Of a stretch of DNA of 10,794 bases, positions 1 to 6,971 are shown in pieces; the first letter of the stretch is position 1, and the number at the start of each line of letters is the position of its first letter. The notes beneath the pieces are model-generated. The model ran no database searches, was not told the origin of the DNA, and saw only the letters and a list, made by a program, of their open reading frames with translations. Origin of the DNA: Cladosporium sp. IMV 00045. Its lineage: Eukaryota; Ascomycota; Dothideomycetes; Cladosporiales; Cladosporiaceae. The stretch covers positions 1-10,794 of the forward strand of contig MSJI02000945.1 of the NCBI GenBank assembly GCA_001931905.2, given 5' to 3'. A program made the translations under genes and the position numbers.

Positions 1-381
1 CTCAAGTCTGGCCATGCGGTTACCGGTGCCCACCTGCTGAGGATCGGTGAGGCCCAAGATGCACAATGCTGGTGGTGTGGTGAGAACAGTCAAACAGTCG
101 CCCACCTCTTGTTAAAATGCCGGAAGTGGCGAAGGCAGCGCGATGCTATGCTGCAGAAGCTGCGCGAGAGAAAGGTCGCGATCAGCGGAAGGCGACAGCA
201 GGCAGACCTGAGGACATTGTTTGCAGCCGAGGCTATTACGGAAGTCCTTCAGTTTATTGACAACACAGGAGTGGGCAAGAAGCTGACCGGAGACGCGAAC
301 AAGAATGACTCGTGGGATATCGAAAGGTTGGATCGGAGTGCAGATGAGAAAGACAGGATGTTGGGGGACAGAAGGGGTTGA
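1..381 (+). CDS. LINE ORF2 C-terminus (partial): CCHC zinc knuckle
   Basis: The frame is open from base 1 to the TGA at 379-381, giving 126 residues of the C-terminus of a retrotransposon polyprotein. The polyprotein's upstream part should carry endonuclease, reverse transcriptase and RNase H. The segment starts with the typical LINE motif SGHAVTGAHLLRIG. A zinc knuckle follows, with Cys23-x2-Cys26-x8-His35-x4-Cys40 and the core QCWWCGE...TVAHLLLKC. This is the C-terminal knuckle seen after the RNase H domain in fungal Tad1-like and animal I/R-type LINEs, where it is thought to bind nucleic acid. The basic stretch CRKWRRQRD comes next, then a poorly conserved charged tail. No stop or frameshift is visible, so this copy may be fairly young. 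The 5' part and its state are unknown. Confidence 0.8.
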   Translation, partial: LKSGHAVTGAHLLRIGEAQDAQCWWCGENSQTVAHLLLKCRKWRRQRDAMLQKLRERKVAISGRRQQADLRTLFAAEAITEVLQFIDNTGVGKKLTGDANKNDSWDIERLDRSADEKDRMLGDRRG

Positions 382-594
382 GGTGACAGATGAGGCGTGA
401 CAACGACAAGAAAGTAGGAGGGCGCAAGCCCAAAAGCTGTGGCGACTTGGTAAAGTCGGGACAGCGAGCAAGGTTGTACGGATCAAGTCCGAGGCGAGAG
501 CAAACGTAGAAGTCATAGAGATCGTCGCGAAGATAGCCGATGTGCCATAAGCTATTTAGCTTGAATGCAGTATGATTTTTTTTAAAAAAAAAAA
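1..594 (+). mobile_element. 3' end of a Tad/I-like non-LTR retrotransposon (LINE)
   Basis: This is the 3' terminal part of a LINE and it continues to the left of the window. It holds the end of ORF2 (1-381), about 200 nt of untranslated sequence, and a run of eleven A residues at 584-594, directly preceded by a run of T. An oligo(A) end after the ORF2 stop is the usual 3' terminus of elements inserted by target-primed reverse transcription. The 5' end and the first copy of any target-site duplication are outside the window, so the insertion cannot be fully bounded. The reading frame is undamaged, unlike the second LINE piece at 1132-1656. Confidence 0.75.
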
Positions 595-1131
595 GGCGCT
601 TCCAATTACTGGATCCCGACACTTCCTTGAGCACCTCTTACTGTTTTTCTATGTCATAAGACTCCCTGGTCTTCGGGAACAGTCTCCAGAAGTCCCTTCG
701 CACGTCGGAATCAGTTGCGTTGAAAGATGTGACAAACGACTCGGCGACATTCGCCGGTACACTTGATGTGATCAGTGACATGCTGTAGATTGAATTGCTA
801 GTTTGCTCGGTGCTCTTTCTCTTGAGAGACGCGCGGGGGCGACCAAAACCGTTTACAGGACAGGTGGCAAAAGAGGCCAGTATGATAAATATGTCTGGTA
901 TGCATGATACGCGGATATTCCGCCCGTGCGCTTTTTTGCAAAGTTGGCAGAATTTTCTTTCCTAAACCAGCCCACCTTCCTCCTCAAAAGCCGACAAGAG
1001 CAAACGGGTCGCACGCGTTTGTCTTTGAGGCTTGAAGACCGAGTGCACAGAGGCTTTGTCCACCGCGCTCGAGTGTAAGAAGCCCAGCCGCATTTGGAGT
1101 ACCGAATAAGCAGAGACGGTTGTTTCGTGTA
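595..1131. other. No recognised gene; one small minus-strand ORF
   Basis: About 540 nt lie between the LINE tail and the decayed RNase H fragment. No protein family was recognised on either strand. The only suggestive item is the minus-strand ORF at 638-781, listed separately. The right part (about 960-1130) may be the degraded upstream part of the second LINE piece, since frame 1 stays open from about 1036 into it, but I could not align it to a known motif. Confidence 0.4.
638..781 (-). CDS. Possible first exon of an unrecognised gene (47 codons)
   Basis: A minus-strand ATG at 781-779, with A at position -3, opens 47 codons beginning MSLITSSVPANVAESF and including RRDFWRLFPKTRESYD. The ORF ends at a TAA that overlaps a good fungal 5' splice donor, GTAAGA, starting at base 641. 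If that donor is used, this would be an exon whose intron runs towards the LINE tail at 594, and the downstream exon would have been displaced or lost through the LINE insertion. I do not recognise the protein, and an ORF of this size can arise by chance, so this is a weak call. Confidence 0.2.
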   Translation of the reverse strand: MSLITSSVPANVAESFVTSFNATDSDVRRDFWRLFPKTRESYDIEKQ

Positions 1132-1656
1132 CTAGGAGTGCAGGTTCAGGCAATCAGAGACACGGCCACAATCACAGGGGCAGATATCGTGGGTCTGTAC
1201 ACAGATGCATCAGTTGCGAAGCGGCTGGCCGCCATCGCAGTCGTCAGAAGGACCGGGATAGTCACCCAGGTCGTCAGGCGGGATTCGATAGGATAGGCAT
1301 CCACGTGTGGGGTACTAAGTGCGGAGATAACAGCGATAGCAGCTGCTCTAGAGTACACTCAGGAGCATCTCACAGGTTCAACAGCTAGTGGTGTTCTCAG
1401 ACAGCCAGCAGGCTCTCAGAGCAATCCAAGCTGGCAACGACGCTAGGACCGGACGAGCGCTTCTGTCGAAGATCGCAGAGAGCATAGGGGTCCTTTGCAG
1501 GGCAGGGATAGACCTCAGATTCAGATGGTCCCCGGGACATGAAGGCGTAGTAGGAAACGAAGAGGCCGACGATGCAGCACGGGAGGCGTCGAGTCACACG
1601 GGTAAGCCCACGGCTCCGGCAGGTTGACCTACAAGCAGGAGGTCATACAGGCAGCG
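1132..1656 (+). pseudogene. Decayed LINE fragment: RNase H domain
   Basis: This is a fossil of a retrotransposon RNase H domain, the enzyme that removes the RNA strand of RNA-DNA hybrids during reverse transcription. Frame 1 reads GADIVGLYTDAS and later GVLSAEITAIAAALEY. Frame 2 from about 1388 reads VVFSDSQQALRAIQAGND and ends in WSPGHEGVVGNEEADDAAREA. Together these give the four acidic RNase H positions: D in YTDAS, E in SAEI, D in FSDSQ and D in NEEADDAA. The copy is dead. An in-frame TAG at 1294-1296 probably replaces a Trp codon, and the frame shifts near 1385 and again near 1620. After the second shift frame 1 resumes with LTYKQEVIQAA, typical of the linker after RNase H, and then homology stops. 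It lacks the zinc-knuckle part and is a separate, older piece than the LINE at 1-594. Confidence 0.75.
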
Positions 1657-1736
1657 TAGGTGATGGTTTACTCTCACATTCACCCTGGCAAAAGGCAGTG
1701 AGCATCGCGTTGACTCCCATAAGACACCTGCACGAT

Positions 1737-2209
1737 ATGGCAGACGCTCGTATTGATGGCGCAACCGCCGTGATTGCAGTCCCCCTGGACAGACGCTTGG
1801 TTTGGTAGGCGCTTCAAGCCGCCGGCGCTCCAGTGGACTATACTGGTGGCCACTACCTCCCGGAGGGCAACAAGCTTCTTGCAGGTGTTGGCGATCGCGT
1901 CATCGCATTGGTTGTCGTCGACAATGCCAGGGACGAGGGACTCAGGATTGGTAGGCTCACATCGCCACAAAAACAAACGTTTTGTCTGATCACAATACAG
2001 GCCAAACCAGCCAGCGCATTCAGGCGATCGGCAACAATGGAACGCTGGCTTCGCTTTGTGATTCGGCTGGTTTGACGCCTTTCATAAACCGCAACCCGAG
2101 TGATCTCTATATCGCTACCAGCACGATTGAAGCCATCGTTGGCGCAGCGTACAAGCACGATGGAATTTCCTACGCTGCACAAGTAATGCGAAACTTAAAC
2201 ATCATCTGA
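1737..2209 (+). pseudogene. Small RNase III-domain protein gene, one in-frame stop
   Basis: This encodes one RNase III (endoribonuclease) domain of the short kind found in fungi, about 140 residues with no double-stranded-RNA-binding domain. Frame 3 from the ATG at 1737 reads MADARIDGATAVIAVPLDRRLVW, then TAG (1806-1808), then ALQAAGAPVDYTGG and NKLLAGVGDRVIALVVVD, which is the RNase III signature region (residues 45-56). An intron at 1951-2000 joins it to frame 2: GQTSQRIQAIGNNGTLASL, then GLTPFINRNP and TSTIEAIVGAAYKHDG, the second conserved acidic region, with a stop at 2207-2209. The stop sits where relatives usually have Glu (LLWEALQAAG), so one base change explains it. The first acidic residues of the classical ERLEFLGD motif are missing, but Asp53 and Glu115 remain, so catalysis is doubtful even without the stop. 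Loss of function is the simplest reading. A TAG used as a splice acceptor is less likely because the sequence before it also fits the family. Confidence 0.7.
1951..2000 (+). other. Spliceosomal intron of the RNase III-domain gene
   Basis: This is a 50-nt intron with GTAGGC at the 5' end and ATACAG at the 3' end. CTGAT at 1986-1990 is a possible branch point, 10 nt before the acceptor. Removing it joins ...ARDEGLRI to GQTSQRIQAIG through a split Gly codon and gives continuous RNase III homology. Without splicing, frame 3 runs on into unrelated sequence. Confidence 0.7.
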
Positions 2210-2478
2210 TCATCCCGAACGAGGTAATGTGAAACCCTTCCCCGAAACTCAAAAAGCAAACTTTTGTGAGCGATAACAGGGACACAGTTGCGATTTCTCG
2301 TGGGCTTCCAAGCTACCTTTCGGCTGGGCCCCTTCAGCATACTTTGAACCTGGCGGCTTCGATGGAAGCGGCATGCATTGTTCCAGAGTCTCGTGTGACA
2401 GCCAGAAAGAGTGGCCGGATCTTCTGTCTCTCGCACTTGCTATCCTGACCTAATGTTGTCGTTTCCCTGTATCCGTAG
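2210..2478. other. No recognised gene between 2210 and 2478
   Basis: Only short overlapping ORFs on both strands were seen, none with a recognisable motif. CTGAC at 2447-2451, followed by GTAG at 2475-2478, resembles a fungal branch point and splice acceptor that would lead into the ORF at 2479. Confidence 0.3.
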
Positions 2479-2766
2479 GTTCAAAGGAGACTGCTGTGGC
2501 CCCTACCAGGGGGAGCTCGGAAGCCTAGGTGACGTTGCCTACTTTTGGGTAAACCACCAGTCGGCCGCTGGACCTAGACCTAAGATTGACGTATTCACAT
2601 GGCCTGTGCTTCTACAGAAGGATCATGAATTGACTCGAAACGCAGGCATTCATCATGTACTTGGTGAAGACAGGTGAGCGAGGACATGCTTCTCTATCTT
2701 TTCGAAATGTAGCCAAGTCCGGGTGTCGAACTTACCTAGTCACTCTCTAGCACCAAGACTGAGTAA
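2479..2766 (+). CDS. Possible C-terminal exons of an unrecognised gene
   Basis: A possible two-exon gene end. The acceptor CCGTAG (to 2478) opens a frame reading FKGDCCGPYQGELGSLGDVA, then YFWVNHQSAAGPRPKIDV and WPVLLQKDHELTRNAGIHHV. It reaches a strong donor, ACAG then GTGAGC, at 2673/2674. Splicing to CTCTAG at 2750 would remove 77 nt and add a five-residue tail, STKTE, ending in TAA at 2764-2766. Splice signals on both sides and a protein-like composition argue for coding. Against it, no family was recognised and no convincing upstream exon or start was found. It could be a fragment of a dead gene or a chance ORF. Confidence 0.25.
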
Positions 2767-3576
2767 CACTGAGCTCAACCTCAGCAGTTTAGCAGAAAGA
2801 TTTGAGGTTTCCGAACCTTGAACGAATGGGAAACCTTACTTGGGCTTCCAAACATTGTTTGAAGGCCGTTCATTTTCTCTACTCAATCTTTGTATATCAC
2901 ATCAACCCATCTCCACAGTGCGTTCCTGAAGCCATATTTCAGAAATCCTCGTAAGAAACACTGGTTCATTGCTTCGTTTGCTCGACGTGGCAAAGAGAGC
3001 ACTGGACGATCGTGCGTGGTCGGACGATGAATGCTTTAGCAAGTTTCGCGCTCACGGAGCAACCTCTTCCTGCAACCGCCCTAGCGCTCGAGCAGTTTGA
3101 GGTCGAGATTAGAGCGGCGCCAGCTGGTCTATCGCCCATGCTCGCTGGGTGGTCAGTCTCCGATCCTGGCGCAGAGTGGTCCGACGATCCCGTGACAGCT
3201 TCTTCGAGGGAGCGTACAGCGGAGGGCAAGCCCGGCACGCCAAACACTCCCAACGGCAGCTGCGGCGACTAATCCCAAGGAGGCCGTAACAATCACAGAA
3301 CCGACCGTACCGAACGGGACGATGCTGATTGTAGACGGCGGGCTCCTTGAGAACGTAGATTTTGATGAGACCTTGAGCCAACAGATCTGAAGCGCGGTGT
3401 CCCAATTGGCCGTCGCTGCGGGTCTAACTTTTTGTTCAATATGTTCTTCTGAATCGTGCTACCATCGGGGTTCCTAATGTCGACCAGATGAAGATATCCC
3501 CCTACGAACAGCATACCTTGGCAAAATGTTGGTTCGCCTTGTATAACGCCTTGTTGTACACTGTGCACGGACTGCG
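2767..3576. other. No recognised gene; left flank of the transposon
   Basis: About 800 nt without a recognisable protein. A plus-strand ORF at 3012-3272 (86 codons), a short plus-strand frame ending at 3390 (reading EAVTITEPTVPNGTMLIVDG), and overlapping minus-strand ORFs all lack known motifs. They could be remains of an old gene. The minus-strand frame 3293-3576 is discussed as a finding because it continues on the other side of the transposon. Confidence 0.3.
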
Positions 3577-3578
3577 TA

Positions 3579-3613
3579 AGGGTCTTCCCCGCGTGACGCC
3601 GCACCCCACGTGA
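3579..3613 (+). repeat. Left terminal inverted repeat, 35 bp
   Basis: It begins AGGGTCTTCCCCGCGTGACG right after a TA at 3577-3578 and matches the reverse complement of 5680-5714 at all 35 positions by eye. It contains one CGTGACGCC box (3592-3600). A second, partial box, CGTGA, sits at 3609-3613, where identity with the right end stops. Confidence 0.95.
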
Positions 3614-3667
3614 ACACCCAAAATCCACACACAAGCGTGCACTTCGGACGAACATCAATCATCCGAC

Positions 3668-5569
3668 ATGACTCCAACTGAAGAGGCACTTGCTGAGCTG
3701 TATCATTGTGATAAGCCGAATATCTCTGCTACAGCAAAGAAATATCAGGTCGATCGCAAGAACCTATCCAAGCGCTTTTATGGCACCTCTCAATCAGCTG
3801 CCTCAAAGCACTCCTCACAGCAATTCCTTTCAACACAACAAGAGCGTGCCCTTATTGCCTACATCGATCAGCTTACAGAGCTCGGTCTGCCTCCAACGCC
3901 CTCAATTTTGCGCAACTTCGCCTGCGATATTGCCAAAAAGGAGCCAGGCAAAAACTGGTCGCACAGGTTTTGCCAGAGGTGGAGTGATACCTTACAATCC
4001 AAATACCTCAAGCCTATCGACAATTCACGCAAGAAAGCTGAATCTCCTGAAAACTTTGAGTATTGGTTTAGCACTATAGCCGGTAAGATTGAACAGTATA
4101 GCATTGAGGCTCAGAATATCTACAATATGGACGAAAAGGGCTTCCTCATTGGCTCCCTCACCAAAGCAAAGCGAATCTTCACGAAGCAGTGGTTTGAGAA
4201 CCAACGACTACTTGGCAACACTCAAGATGGTGGCAGAGAGTGCATAACTATCATCGCAACAATCTGTGCAGATGGTACGGCTCTTCCACCATCTCTGATC
4301 TACATGGCCAAAACGGGTGATATCCAGGACTCCTGGGTACAAGATCTTGAACCAGATGTGCATACAGCACAATTCGCCTCCTCGCCAACAGGCTGGACTA
4401 ATGATGACCTTGGATACGAGTGGCTCACCAAGGTATTTGACGGATTCAGCAAATCCAAAGCTCGCAATGGTCGAGACTGGCGCCTGCTCATCATCGACGG
4501 CCATGGCTCTCATGTCAACATGAGGTTTCTTAATTGGTGTGCAGAACATCGCGTCCTTGTAGCAGTCTACCCACCTCATTCAACCCATAGATTGCAGCCC
4601 TTGGATGTCTGCATGTTTTCGCCATTGGCCATCGCCTATAGCCAGGAATTGGACGCTTTCTTGCATCGCAGCCAAGGCCTTTCTTCGCTCTCAAAACGCG
4701 ACTTCTTCACACTTTTCTGGAATGCATACAACAAGGCATTCACTCCGGACAACATAGCTAGTGGTTGGTCCAAAACCGGCCTCTATCCTCTCAATCCAGA
4801 TGCTGTTATGCAAATCTTCACAAAAGCTCCCACCTCTACTGAGATGGTCAGAGCTTCCTCACAATCATCTTCCAGTCAGTCAACCATCTCAACAAGCGAT
4901 TGGCGCTCGATTCGAGCTCTTGTGAGTGAGGTTGTCACTGAAGTCCACGGTATACACGACAAGAAAGTCAAGAAGCTCAACAATACCATCCTTAACCTCA
5001 CTACTGAGATTGCATTGCTCAAACCACAGAATAATGGCTACAAGCAAGCGCTTCTTGACGAGAAGAAGAAGCGTAAGCGGGGAAGAGGCCTCTTTGAAGA
5101 AGTACGTGCACAAGACGGTCGAGGGGCTACCTTTTTCAGCCCTCGTAAGATCAGAGCAGCCAAGGACCTTCTCACACAGAAGGAGCAGGCAAAAGAGCAA
5201 GAGAAACGTGATAGAGTGGCTCAGAAAGAAGCACGCAAGAAGCTCCGAGAACAACGACAAATCGAAAAAGGGGAGCGTAGGGCAGGGCGAGCGCAGAAGG
5301 CACTGCAAAGGAAGGAGGAGGCAGGTCTCCAGACACAGCAAAGGCAGCTAGCCAAGGACACTCGCATAGCAGCCAAGGCTCTCGATTCATCACTCAAACA
5401 GCCACCACAGAAGCCAAAGAGACCTACCAAGCGTGTCAAATGCTCATTAGAACCAATGGTCGCGTTGCACACGTCTTCAAGCCCGATGGCAGTGATTCAG
5501 CCGGCCACAAGCTCTGGCCGTATAATCCGGCGGCCTAAGCACCTTTTGGACTATCAAATAGATGTCTGA
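3668..5569 (+). CDS. Fot1/pogo transposase, DDE superfamily, 633 aa
   Basis: The enzyme binds the element's inverted repeats and performs strand cleavage and transfer at TA sites in the nucleus. An N-terminal psq-type helix-turn-helix (about residues 5-42; ATAKKYQVDRKNLSKRF) is followed by a CENP-B-type helix-turn-helix (about 53-115; LSTQQERALIAYIDQL to KNWSHRFCQRW). The DDE domain (about 150-385) has Asp155 in YNMDEKGFLIG, Asp277 in LLIIDGHGSHVN and Asp313 in HRLQPLDVCMF. The last two are separated by 35 residues, the DD35D spacing of this group. GWSKTGLYPLNP (366-377) is the usual end of the domain. The tail (about 410-633) is Lys/Arg/Glu/Gln-rich, probably coiled coil, with a basic PKRPTKR patch near 583. 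At 633 residues it is longer than Fot1 and Pot2 (about 540). The ATG at 3668 is the first one that includes the complete first helix-turn-helix. No stop, frameshift or intron is seen. Confidence 0.95.
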   Translation: MTPTEEALAELYHCDKPNISATAKKYQVDRKNLSKRFYGTSQSAASKHSSQQFLSTQQERALIAYIDQLTELGLPPTPSILRNFACDIAKKEPGKNWSHRFCQRWSDTLQSKYLKPIDNSRKKAESPENFEYWFSTIAGKIEQYSIEAQNIYNMDEKGFLIGSLTKAKRIFTKQWFENQRLLGNTQDGGRECITIIATICADGTALPPSLIYMAKTGDIQDSWVQDLEPDVHTAQFASSPTGWTNDDLGYEWLTKVFDGFSKSKARNGRDWRLLIIDGHGSHVNMRFLNWCAEHRVLVAVYPPHSTHRLQPLDVCMFSPLAIAYSQELDAFLHRSQGLSSLSKRDFFTLFWNAYNKAFTPDNIASGWSKTGLYPLNPDAVMQIFTKAPTSTEMVRASSQSSSSQSTISTSDWRSIRALVSEVVTEVHGIHDKKVKKLNNTILNLTTEIALLKPQNNGYKQALLDEKKKRKRGRGLFEEVRAQDGRGATFFSPRKIRAAKDLLTQKEQAKEQEKRDRVAQKEARKKLREQRQIEKGERRAGRAQKALQRKEEAGLQTQQRQLAKDTRIAAKALDSSLKQPPQKPKRPTKRVKCSLEPMVALHTSSSPMAVIQPATSSGRIIRRPKHLLDYQIDV

Positions 5570-5679
5570 GAAGCGTAAAGCTAGAGTTCATCCTAGATGA
5601 AAGCTCATATAGGTTCGTCTGGTATTTACCGAGATTTCCGTTTTGTTGTTCGTAGCGATGCAACTCAAAATGTGAGGCG

Positions 5680-5714
5680 TCACGTGGGGTGCGGCGTCAC
5701 GCGGGGAAGACCCT
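5680..5714 (-). repeat. Right terminal inverted repeat, 35 bp
   Basis: It ends GGGGAAGACCCT directly before TA at 5715-5716 and mirrors the left end over 35 bp. The box GGCGTCACG occurs twice here, at 5676-5684 and 5693-5701, 17 bp apart. The inner copy extends just beyond the region shared with the left end. Such boxes are candidate transposase binding sites (inference). Confidence 0.95.
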
Positions 5715-5716
5715 TA

Positions 5717-6047
5717 ACGTTATATCCCCTGCAGCCCATCCTCGTCTCCAACATGCAGGGAGCGGCTGCGATTCGCATGCTAATTAGACAGTCTTCTCAT
5801 TTTGGTGAGAGGCAATTGACCGCGATATTCCTACAGAAATAGCTTGCATCTTCTTGCAATGTCGCCGCCCAAAAGGCCGAGATTTGCTCTTCTCCAACTC
5901 CATGATTTGCGTGACATCGAAGATTCTTCGCATACCTTTGCTATCTAGCGTAGGAAAATGAAGAGCATCCCCAGGCGACAGCCTTCCAAAAGCCAATTGC
6001 AACTCTTCTCACCTAGTTGAAGAAAATCGACAATTGCTACAGAACAC
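5717..6047. other. No recognised gene; right flank of the transposon
   Basis: About 330 nt between the transposon and the end of the secreted-protein gene. A minus-strand ORF at 5784-6002 lacks an ATG start and any recognised motif. The region would contain the 3' UTR of the minus-strand gene at 6048-6971, but I see no clear polyadenylation signal. Confidence 0.35.
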
Positions 6048-6971
6048 CTACTCGCAATCCATGAAATCATCGCCGCCCTCATATCTAAGATCAGTATCGA
6101 CTGTCTGCGAAATCAGTTTACCTTGGAACAGCTTCGCGTTGTCCTCTTTGTCGCATACCACGTACTTCCACGAGTCAGACTCCTTAAATGCCGGCTCAGT
6201 CTTGCCATCTCCAAACCCAAAGGCACTGGCGAAAACACTCAAGTCTCTGGGGCTCACGTCACAGCCATACTTGTTCTCTGCCCACTGAAGCTGCATCTTG
6301 ATACCCTTGGCTCCTTCAGCGAACTGATATCTGTGAGTTTGAGTGGTAATGTCGTCCCTTCGGTCTACTTGCGGAGCAACGCTTCTTTCGAAAGCGGCAG
6401 TTGCGTGAGAGCCGTTGGTGTGTACGTGAAGGACGGCATCTTCGCTGCGCACGTCGGTACGCATGGCGATACCATCCCTGGGATGCAGGTCCGAAGCGCC
6501 AACATGGACGACACGCACCGTATGCTCGCCGCGAGATCGCTGAGAAATATGATCATTCATTCTCTTGACAAGTATTTCACCCTTTACAAAGTCGTTTCGC
6601 TTCGAGTTGGCGCCATAGTTCTCCGGGGCGGCGGACTGCGACGGATTGGCGGTGGTGGTGGAGTCGGTGGCCGCCTCGACCGTCGGTTGCGTGTCGAGGA
6701 CAGTGTTGTTTTTGATCAACATCACATCTTCTCCAGCAGTCATGGCCAAAAAAGTGAGTTCCAGTAGCTTCGACACGCACACGCTGCCGTCGCTGATTTT
6801 ATTCCCATCTTGGTCCAGTTCTTTGCAGCTCTGGTAGACCTTGTCGGTGGCGTCTTTGCCCTCCACCGAGCTCACTGCCTTGAATTTGGATAGCGAACCT
6901 TTGATCTGGTGCGTATCGGCAAGCACACCAGCAAGAAGGCACGGCAATACGAGTGCAGTCTGAAGATGCAT
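6048..6971 (-). CDS. Predicted secreted protein of unknown family, 307 aa
   Basis: A single uninterrupted ORF starts at the ATG at 6971-6969, with A at -3 (CAACAGTATG). Residues 1-18 (MHLQTALVLPCLLAGVLA) form a clear signal peptide, cleaved probably before Asp19. No further membrane segment is seen, so the product should be secreted. The mature part has five cysteines, at 49, 65, 237, 273 and 306, and possible N-glycosylation sites at Asn88 and Asn186. The middle (about 95-210) is rich in Ser, Thr and Ala, with dibasic KR or RR at 124-125, 136-137 and 204-205 that a Kex2-type protease might cut. Two more ordered regions lie around 25-92 and 213-306. I do not recognise the family and assign no function. 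A cysteine-containing secreted orphan beside transposons fits the profile of a candidate effector, but that is inference. Few residues match any known enzyme motif. Confidence 0.8.
   Translation of the reverse strand: MHLQTALVLPCLLAGVLADTHQIKGSLSKFKAVSSVEGKDATDKVYQSCKELDQDGNKISDGSVCVSKLLELTFLAMTAGEDVMLIKNNTVLDTQPTVEAATDSTTTANPSQSAAPENYGANSKRNDFVKGEILVKRMNDHISQRSRGEHTVRVVHVGASDLHPRDGIAMRTDVRSEDAVLHVHTNGSHATAAFERSVAPQVDRRDDITTQTHRYQFAEGAKGIKMQLQWAENKYGCDVSPRDLSVFASAFGFGDGKTEPAFKESDSWKYVVCDKEDNAKLFQGKLISQTVDTDLRYEGGDDFMDCE

Larger units (their letters stand above)
3579..5714 (+). mobile_element. Complete Fot1/pogo-type DNA transposon (2136 bp)
   Basis: This is a class II cut-and-paste element of the Tc1-mariner superfamily, Fot1/pogo group. 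It is bounded by 35-bp inverted repeats (3579-3613 and 5680-5714) that are identical by eye, and flanked by TA on both sides (3577-3578 and 5715-5716), the target-site duplication expected of this superfamily. It holds a single intronless transposase ORF that covers most of its length, with 54 nt between the left repeat and the ATG and 110 nt between the stop and the right repeat. Known Fot1-like elements are about 1.9 kb, so this one is slightly longer, mainly through the transposase C-terminus. Identical ends and an undamaged ORF suggest a recent insertion and a possibly active copy. Confidence 0.95.

Noticed and set aside
254..634. Minus-strand ORF of 126 codons over the LINE end
   Set aside because: It lies opposite the LINE ORF2 and its UTR, runs through the A/T tract and shows no domain, so it is a shadow.
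1146..1358. Minus-strand ORF of 70 codons
   Set aside because: It is antisense to the RNase H fragment, whose motifs are clear on the plus strand.
2711..2745. A GTTCGA-like stretch on the minus strand resembling a tRNA T-loop
   Set aside because: The flanking bases do not pair into a T-stem, and no acceptor or anticodon stem was found.
3109..3405. Minus-strand ORF of 98 codons
   Set aside because: No motif and no splice context; it overlaps plus-strand frames of similar quality, so neither can be preferred.
4889..5341. Minus-strand ORF of 150 codons rich in Leu and Cys
   Set aside because: It is the complement of the Lys/Glu-rich transposase tail; antisense to such codons yields Leu-, Phe- and Ser-rich shadows.
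6123..6767. Plus-strand ORF of 214 codons
   Set aside because: It is antisense to the secreted-protein gene, which has a signal peptide, a good start context and ordered cysteines.
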